Shown here: positions 59,315-64,000 of the stretch, piece by piece
Numbering within the stretch: the first letter of the stretch is position 1
Layout of the letters: each line of letters begins with the position of its first letter
NCBI RefSeq assembly: GCF_000499205.1
Contig: NZ_AWUK01000030.1
Span: 1 to 64,000 of the forward strand
Direction: 5' to 3'
Length of the DNA stretch: 64,000 nucleotides
Source: Paenibacillus sp. MAEPY2
GTDB lineage: Bacteria > Bacillota > Bacilli > Paenibacillales > Paenibacillaceae
The notes under the pieces: generated by a model
What the model was told of the DNA's origin: nothing
Database searches by the model: none
Seen by the model: the letters and a program-made list of their open reading frames with translations, nothing else
Translations under genes and position numbers: made by a program

Positions 59315-59363
59315 GCCACCGAGGAGCAACAGCGACCGAAAGCGCACATGATCCCGGAGCGGC
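59315..59363. repeat. 49-bp GC-rich repeat, direct copy 2
   Basis: Second copy of the repeat at 59028-59076. Its first 9 bases GCCACCGAG form a perfect stem with CTCGGTGGC at 59284-59292. Confidence 0.85.
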
Positions 59364-59376
59364 TCCTACCCCGCAC

Positions 59377-60213
59377 TTACCCTTTAACTGATCCGGCGGT
59401 AATCCCCTGAATGATGTATTTCTGCATCAGCAGGAAAAAGATGATAATTGGCATGATGCCAAGCACCAGTGCAGGCAGGGCTAGATCCCATTGCTTCGTA
59501 TATTGTCCGAAGAGCGCAAAGGTCGCAATCGGAATGGTACGCAAATTCGAGCTTTGCAGTATCAGGGATGGCAGCAGATAGTCATTCCAGATCCAAAGTG
59601 TATTCAGGATAATGACGGTAACATACATCGGCTTCATGAGCGGGAATACAATCCGGAAGAACACGCCGTAAGCGGAGCTTCCATCCACTCGTGCCGCTTC
59701 CTCAATTTCGAGCGGAACCGATTTGACGAATCCGTGGAACAGGAAGATGGACATCGGTGCGCCAAAACCGAGATAACAGATGATGAGCCCGAACAGACTG
59801 TCGATCAGTCCAAGATTACTGGTTACAGTAACGAGTGGAATCATGATAGACTGAAACGGAATCACCATGGCGGCAATGAACATGCCGAACAAAATCCGGT
59901 TGAACCGGGTATCGCTGCGTACCATTCGGTAGGCGGCCATGGAGCTGATCAACACCAGCAGCAGATTGCTGACTACGGTGACGATGAGCGAGTTCATCAG
60001 CGCTGACGGGAATTTGATTTTCTCCCAAGCGTTCGCATAGTTGCCCCATTGGAACACTTCCGGCCATGCGGCCGAATTGGTAAGCAGGTCACCGAATGTT
60101 TTGACCGAATTGACAAACAGGAAGTAAAACGGAACCAGGAACATTAAACCAATGAGTATCATAACAATCTCGGTTACAATGGTACTGAAACGATAATTTT
60201 TTGACGTATCCAT
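59377..60213 (-). CDS. Carbohydrate ABC importer permease (MalG-like)
   Basis: A 278-residue permease with six spans. The EAA loop is EIEEAARVDGSSAYGVFFRIVFPLMKPMY, typical of the sugar (CUT1) class, and the C terminus KYIIQGITAGSVKG is characteristic of MalG-type subunits. It starts at ATG 60213, directly at the end of the MalF-like gene, with GGAGG inside that gene's last codons. Confidence 0.94.
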   Translation of the reverse strand: MDTSKNYRFSTIVTEIVMILIGLMFLVPFYFLFVNSVKTFGDLLTNSAAWPEVFQWGNYANAWEKIKFPSALMNSLIVTVVSNLLLVLISSMAAYRMVRSDTRFNRILFGMFIAAMVIPFQSIMIPLVTVTSNLGLIDSLFGLIICYLGFGAPMSIFLFHGFVKSVPLEIEEAARVDGSSAYGVFFRIVFPLMKPMYVTVIILNTLWIWNDYLLPSLILQSSNLRTIPIATFALFGQYTKQWDLALPALVLGIMPIIIFFLLMQKYIIQGITAGSVKG

Positions 60214-61095
60214 CTATGCCTCCACCTCCTTGCTCTTCGTCACACGCACCTGAATCATGGTGATAATGGCAACGATTACGAAGAACACAAGTGCTTTGGC
60301 TGTACCGATGCCGTACCGATTGTTAACAAAAGCCTCATTGTAAATATTCAGTGCTACCGACTCTGTTGATCCAAACGGTCCGCCTTTGGTTAGCGACAGA
60401 TTGAGATCGAACATTTTGAATGACCAGGAGATAGCAAGGAACAGACAGATCGTGACTCCCGGCATAATGAGTGGGAAAATAATGCTGCGCAGTACCTGCC
60501 AGCGGCTGGCACCATCAATTTCAGCAGCTTCCAGCAGATCGGGTGATACGTTGGTCAAGGACGAGATGTAGATGACCATCAGATAACCTGCAGTCTGCCA
60601 GACAAATACAATGACGATACCCCAGAAGGCGGTCGGTTCATCTCCCAGCCATGGGAGGTTGAAGAAGGACCATCCGGTCACGTCGCCTACTGCTGAAAAC
60701 CCTTTCACAAATATGAACTGCCAGATAAAGCCGAGCAACAATCCACCGATCACGTTAGGCATAAAAAAGATCGTGCGCAGAAAGTTTCTCGTCTTGAGCG
60801 GTTTGGTCAGGAAATACGCCAGGAAAAAACCGATCACATTGGTCAAGATTACACCTACCAAGGTGAAGCGTACCGTAAACCAAAACGCAGATAGAAACTT
60901 GGGATCATTCGAGAAAATTTGCTTGAAATTGTCGAATCCTACCCAATGAATGTTCGCTGACACCCCGTTCCAGTCGGTAAAGGAATACACCATGCCAAGC
61001 AGGAAAGGGACCACGATAATGAGAATAAAAAAGACGATGGAGGGACCCACGAACACAAGCTGCTGTAACAGCTGTGAAGATTTGCGATGCTTCAT
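60214..61095 (-). CDS. Carbohydrate ABC importer permease (MalF-like)
   Basis: A 293-residue permease with six spans, shorter than E. coli MalF as usual in Bacillota. The EAA loop is LLEAAEIDGASRWQVLRSIIFPLIMPG. The start is ATG 61095 with AAGGGGAG upstream; the longer frame runs into the intergenic region. No ATPase gene lies in the operon, so a shared MsmX-type ATPase encoded elsewhere is probably used. It is divergent from the two-component system, which likely senses the imported sugar. Confidence 0.94.
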   Translation of the reverse strand: MKHRKSSQLLQQLVFVGPSIVFFILIIVVPFLLGMVYSFTDWNGVSANIHWVGFDNFKQIFSNDPKFLSAFWFTVRFTLVGVILTNVIGFFLAYFLTKPLKTRNFLRTIFFMPNVIGGLLLGFIWQFIFVKGFSAVGDVTGWSFFNLPWLGDEPTAFWGIVIVFVWQTAGYLMVIYISSLTNVSPDLLEAAEIDGASRWQVLRSIIFPLIMPGVTICLFLAISWSFKMFDLNLSLTKGGPFGSTESVALNIYNEAFVNNRYGIGTAKALVFFVIVAIITMIQVRVTKSKEVEA

Positions 61096-61238
61096 ATCGT
61101 TCTCCCCTTCTATAGATGGATGAAATTGGTCTCTTGTTCTATTAAACCCCAATCTCGCACAGGGAAACACCGACCCTGGTGAACAGTTGGGTGTAAAATA
61201 TTGTCCTTTCTTAACCTGCAACCAGAAGGGGTGTCACG

Positions 61239-63065
61239 ATGTCAAAATACTACAGTATTCGCACCAAGCTAATTGCTTTTATGCTCATTGCCACAACGAT
61301 TCCGCTGCTGGCATCCATCAGCATGACGTTTATCCAGACCAAGACCGCCCTGCGCGAGCAGGCCGTCGCCGAGAACAAACGCCTGATCTTTCAGGCATCC
61401 ACCAATCTCAACAATTACGTGGATAACGTGGCAAGAGCTTCGCTGGCTGTGTACAATGATCCGAATTTTCTGCGGAATCTGGCGAAAATCCCCGGCGACT
61501 ACCGCGCAGTTGCAGAGGTATACACCACCCTGCAGACGATACGCTCGGCTGTGCCCGATGTATTCCAGCTATATCTGCACTCCTTTGCTGCCAATCAATC
61601 GACATTGATTGCAAATCCTTTCCCGAAGCGGGAAGAGCGCAAACAGGCCTACTCCGACACGCTTCATGGAAAATCGGACGATAAAAATCCGGATATCTGG
61701 GTCGAATCGGCGCACCTTAGTCATTCCTACGGCTTCAAGGCAGCGTCAGCAGATGACCCTCCAAGAACAGTGATCACCCTCCACCGTGTGATCAAGGATG
61801 TGCCTTCGACAGAACGCTTGGGTGCGCTCGCCATCGATTTGAACATGGATACCATTGCCGAAATTTGCAGCAGATTGTATGATCCGGCAAAGGAACAGAT
61901 CTATGTCATCGACAATCGGAACCAGATTATTTACGAAGGAAAGTCGGAAGTTAGTGGAACGGAAGCATTACGACAGGAGGCGGCGACTGAACTCAATTTG
62001 GCACGTTCCGACGAAGGGACAGCGCAGACCGCTTCAGGGCATTTTGAACAAGATCATTCGATGTATGTGTACCAACAGTTAGGCAGTCCATTTGCAAACT
62101 GGACCATTGTAAAACAGATTCCGAATGAAACGTTGTACGCAAGTGCCACCACATTAACGTGGAATAACGCCATGATCGCCCTTGCCGCGCTGTTATTGGT
62201 CATTGTGGCAACCCTGTTCATCTCGATCCGCATCACCGGACCTCTGAAGCAATTAATGCGTTATATGAATCAGATTCAGGCTGGACGCCTGCATGTGGAT
62301 ATCCGGTTAACGAGTCGGGATGAGATCGGTGTGCTGTCTCGTCATTTCCGGGATATGATGGATACAGTGAACAATTTGATTTTGCGGGAATATCGCCTGG
62401 AAATTGCGAATAAAACGAATCAGCTTAAAGCACTGCAAGCCCAGATTCATCCCCATTTTTTGTATAATACATTACAATCCATCGGTACTTTGGCGCTTCA
62501 GCAGCAAGGACAGCGGGTGTATGTGCTGCTCTCTTCCCTATCCAAAATGCTGCGCTACAGCATGCGTGACCAGACTCGGGTCACTTTGCACGAAGAATCC
62601 GAGCATGCACGGCTCTATCTGGAACTTCAAAAAGAGCGGTTCGGTGACCGTCTGGAGGTCGAACTGGATTTTTCCGAAGATACCTTGCGCGCCGAAATGC
62701 CAAGAATGACCTTACAACCTTTAATTGAGAATTACTTCAAGCATGGGGCCGATGTTCAGCCTGGCAAAGGCAGGATACGCATATCCAGTCACCGAACGAC
62801 TGACAACTGGATTCAGATTCATCTGGAAAATAACGGACCGTGCATCCCGGAAGAGAAGTTGTCCGAGATTCAGCGTAGCTTGCGTCTGGCGTCCACATCC
62901 TCCGATTCCTCTCAGGAAATGGACGAGACCGAGTCGATCGGACTACGTAACGTGATGCGCAGACTCCAACTGAACTCACCTCCGGGATACAATGCGACGC
63001 TTACGATCAGCAATCTGGAACCGAATGGTGTAGAGATTATAGTCAAACTATACGCGGGAGAGTGA
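61239..63065 (+). CDS. Sensor histidine kinase, YesM/LytS-like
   Basis: A 608-residue membrane kinase. Span 1 (about 10-32), a large extracellular domain of about 270 residues (dCache-like), span 2 (about 305-327), then HAMP (ITGPLKQLMRYMNQIQAGRL). The His_kinase domain has the phosphoacceptor in QAQIHPHFLYNTL near residue 406, and the ATPase domain has N in LIENYFKHG plus a degenerate G box. ATG 61239 follows AGAAGGGG. It is divergent from the sugar importer and is followed 5 nt later by its response regulator. Confidence 0.93.
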   Translation: MSKYYSIRTKLIAFMLIATTIPLLASISMTFIQTKTALREQAVAENKRLIFQASTNLNNYVDNVARASLAVYNDPNFLRNLAKIPGDYRAVAEVYTTLQTIRSAVPDVFQLYLHSFAANQSTLIANPFPKREERKQAYSDTLHGKSDDKNPDIWVESAHLSHSYGFKAASADDPPRTVITLHRVIKDVPSTERLGALAIDLNMDTIAEICSRLYDPAKEQIYVIDNRNQIIYEGKSEVSGTEALRQEAATELNLARSDEGTAQTASGHFEQDHSMYVYQQLGSPFANWTIVKQIPNETLYASATTLTWNNAMIALAALLLVIVATLFISIRITGPLKQLMRYMNQIQAGRLHVDIRLTSRDEIGVLSRHFRDMMDTVNNLILREYRLEIANKTNQLKALQAQIHPHFLYNTLQSIGTLALQQQGQRVYVLLSSLSKMLRYSMRDQTRVTLHEESEHARLYLELQKERFGDRLEVELDFSEDTLRAEMPRMTLQPLIENYFKHGADVQPGKGRIRISSHRTTDNWIQIHLENNGPCIPEEKLSEIQRSLRLASTSSDSSQEMDETESIGLRNVMRRLQLNSPPGYNATLTISNLEPNGVEIIVKLYAGE

Positions 63066-63070
63066 ACAAC

Positions 63071-64000
63071 ATGAAAGCCTTGATTGTCGATGATGAAAAA
63101 CACGTCCGCGATGCAATTAAGCTGCTTGGTCAATGGGAAACCGCAGGAATTGATACCTTGTATGAAGCGGCAGATGGTCACGAAGCGGTCGCTGCCATCA
63201 CGGCCCATCAACCGCAAATTGTACTCAGCGATATGCGAATGCCTGGCAAGGACGGTATGGCTCTGCTTGAATGGATATCTGTTCATGCCCCGCATAGCAA
63301 GGTACTGGTTATCAGCGGTTATGATGACTTTGAACTGGTCAGACATGCGATTCGATATGGTGGTACGGACTACCTGCTCAAGCCAGTCGAAGCAGACGAA
63401 CTGAATTCATCTTTGTTTAGGGCAGTCGATGCCTGGAAAGAAGCCGATGCCGTTCGGATGCAGTCCACAAGACAATCCATGGTGGTCAATCAGATGCGTC
63501 CGCATTATCATGACAGACTGCTTACTGAGCTTGTCGTTGGACGTGGAAGCAACAATACCCAATTCCAGCGGCTGCGGGATGAATTAAATCTGCCCAAGCA
63601 GATCGACAGTTGCAGTGTGGCTGTCACCAGCCTTTCCCATCTCGATGCTCAATGTTTGGCAAAATATCGCAGCCAGCCTGATCTGCTCGTATTCTCCGTA
63701 CTGAATATCTGTGCAGAGATGTTATCTCCACCCGCCGAAGGTGTCGTGTTCCGCCAGCTTGACCAACCGGATGAGGTCGTTCTCCTGTACTGGGGTCAGT
63801 GTTCATCCCTGCAAACCATTCTCGAAAAAGTGAATGATGGTCTGGAGCAGACCATCCAGCGCCGCCTTCATTTTGGAATATCCAGCTGTGAATTTCAGCC
63901 TACCGGAACCTCGGGAGCATATCAGGAAGCAAGCTTGCGGTTATGGCGACGCAATGCTTTGCAAACGAAGCAGTGTATTCACGATACATTGGAGTCTTCC
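63071..64000 (+). CDS. Response regulator, YesN/AraC type (partial)
   Basis: The window holds the first 310 codons; the gene continues beyond the end. The receiver domain is complete: acidic pair D7-D8, phosphorylated D54 (IVLSDMRMPG), and K104 (LLKPVE). A linker/sensor region follows. The AraC-type DNA-binding domain expected at the C terminus is cut off. ATG 63071 is 5 nt behind the kinase stop, with GAGAGTGA upstream. It probably activates the divergent sugar importer operon. Confidence 0.9.
   Translation, partial: MKALIVDDEKHVRDAIKLLGQWETAGIDTLYEAADGHEAVAAITAHQPQIVLSDMRMPGKDGMALLEWISVHAPHSKVLVISGYDDFELVRHAIRYGGTDYLLKPVEADELNSSLFRAVDAWKEADAVRMQSTRQSMVVNQMRPHYHDRLLTELVVGRGSNNTQFQRLRDELNLPKQIDSCSVAVTSLSHLDAQCLAKYRSQPDLLVFSVLNICAEMLSPPAEGVVFRQLDQPDEVVLLYWGQCSSLQTILEKVNDGLEQTIQRRLHFGISSCEFQPTGTSGAYQEASLRLWRRNALQTKQCIHDTLESS

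Larger units (their letters stand above)
58975..59376. other. Repeat-rich gap inside the sugar importer operon
   Basis: Between permease and binding-protein genes lie two direct 49-bp repeats, a degenerate inverted copy and a separate hairpin. No gene is supported; short frames overlap the repeats. The arrangement could give separate or boosted expression of the binding protein. Confidence 0.6.

Noticed and set aside
1..64000. CRISPR arrays, tRNA and rRNA genes
   Set aside because: No regularly spaced repeat-spacer pattern, no cloverleaf with a T-loop GGTTCGAATC-type sequence and no rRNA-like stretch was seen on either strand.

Overview
The window looks like the chromosome of a Paenibacillus-type member of the Bacillota. 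I infer this from strong AGGAGG-type ribosome sites, intermediate base composition, a Bacillus-order caa3 oxidase operon, a YwqA/YwqB-like SNF2-SWIM pair, a YesM/YesN-type two-component system beside a sugar ABC importer, and many lipoproteins with a -L-x-x-C- signal. Almost all of 6-64 kb is ordinary, densely packed chromosome. The first 6 kb is AT-rich, gene-poor and full of repeats and broken genes.

Layout. 1-6.03 kb: accessory region with gene remnants, a duplicated segment of about 370 bp, three copies of a hairpin repeat, and arrays of a GTCATAATTAGTGAGAAAA motif arranged like transposon ends. A 10-bp terminal repeat (TGTGCGTTGT...ACAACGCACA, 2796 to 6030) encloses a drug-efflux operon (two SMR subunits, a TetR repressor, a 28-residue membrane peptide). 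6.05-10.45 kb: one operon of two ABC exporters and a GntR/YtrA repressor, with promoter and operator. 10.6-16.8 kb: a beta/gamma-crystallin protein, then the aa3/caa3 cytochrome c oxidase operon ctaCDEFG-ctaM. 17-26.2 kb: methionine aminopeptidase, small proteins, a guanine-riboswitch-controlled xpt-pbuX operon, MscL with a zinc ribbon, a Nudix hydrolase, a TrmB-type regulator. 26.6-40.2 kb: a UvrD-like helicase, oxidoreductases, RidA, a VanY-type carboxypeptidase, and a SWIM protein with an SNF2 helicase. 40.45 kb: CheW.

41.25-54.3 kb is a peptide-utilisation island on the minus strand. DUF1177, AroM, an M29-type aminopeptidase and an Asp/Glu racemase come first. A PucR regulator, a complete Dpp-type ABC importer (B, C, binding protein, D, F) and an M20 peptidase follow. 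Together they suggest import and breakdown of an unusual peptide, with racemisation as one step; the substrate is unknown.

54.5-57.3 kb holds an unusual reductase/hydrolase fusion and its TetR regulator, each with a related palindrome at its promoter. 57.7-64 kb is a carbohydrate ABC importer divergent from its probable two-component control system; the response regulator runs off the window. Two intergenic spaces (51.4 and 57.4 kb) contain clusters of DnaA-box-like 9-mers.

The strongest candidates for something undescribed are the tandem Tn7-like non-autonomous elements at 0.55-6.03 kb, the peptide/racemase island, and the reductase-hydrolase fusion with a probably leaderless repressor mRNA.
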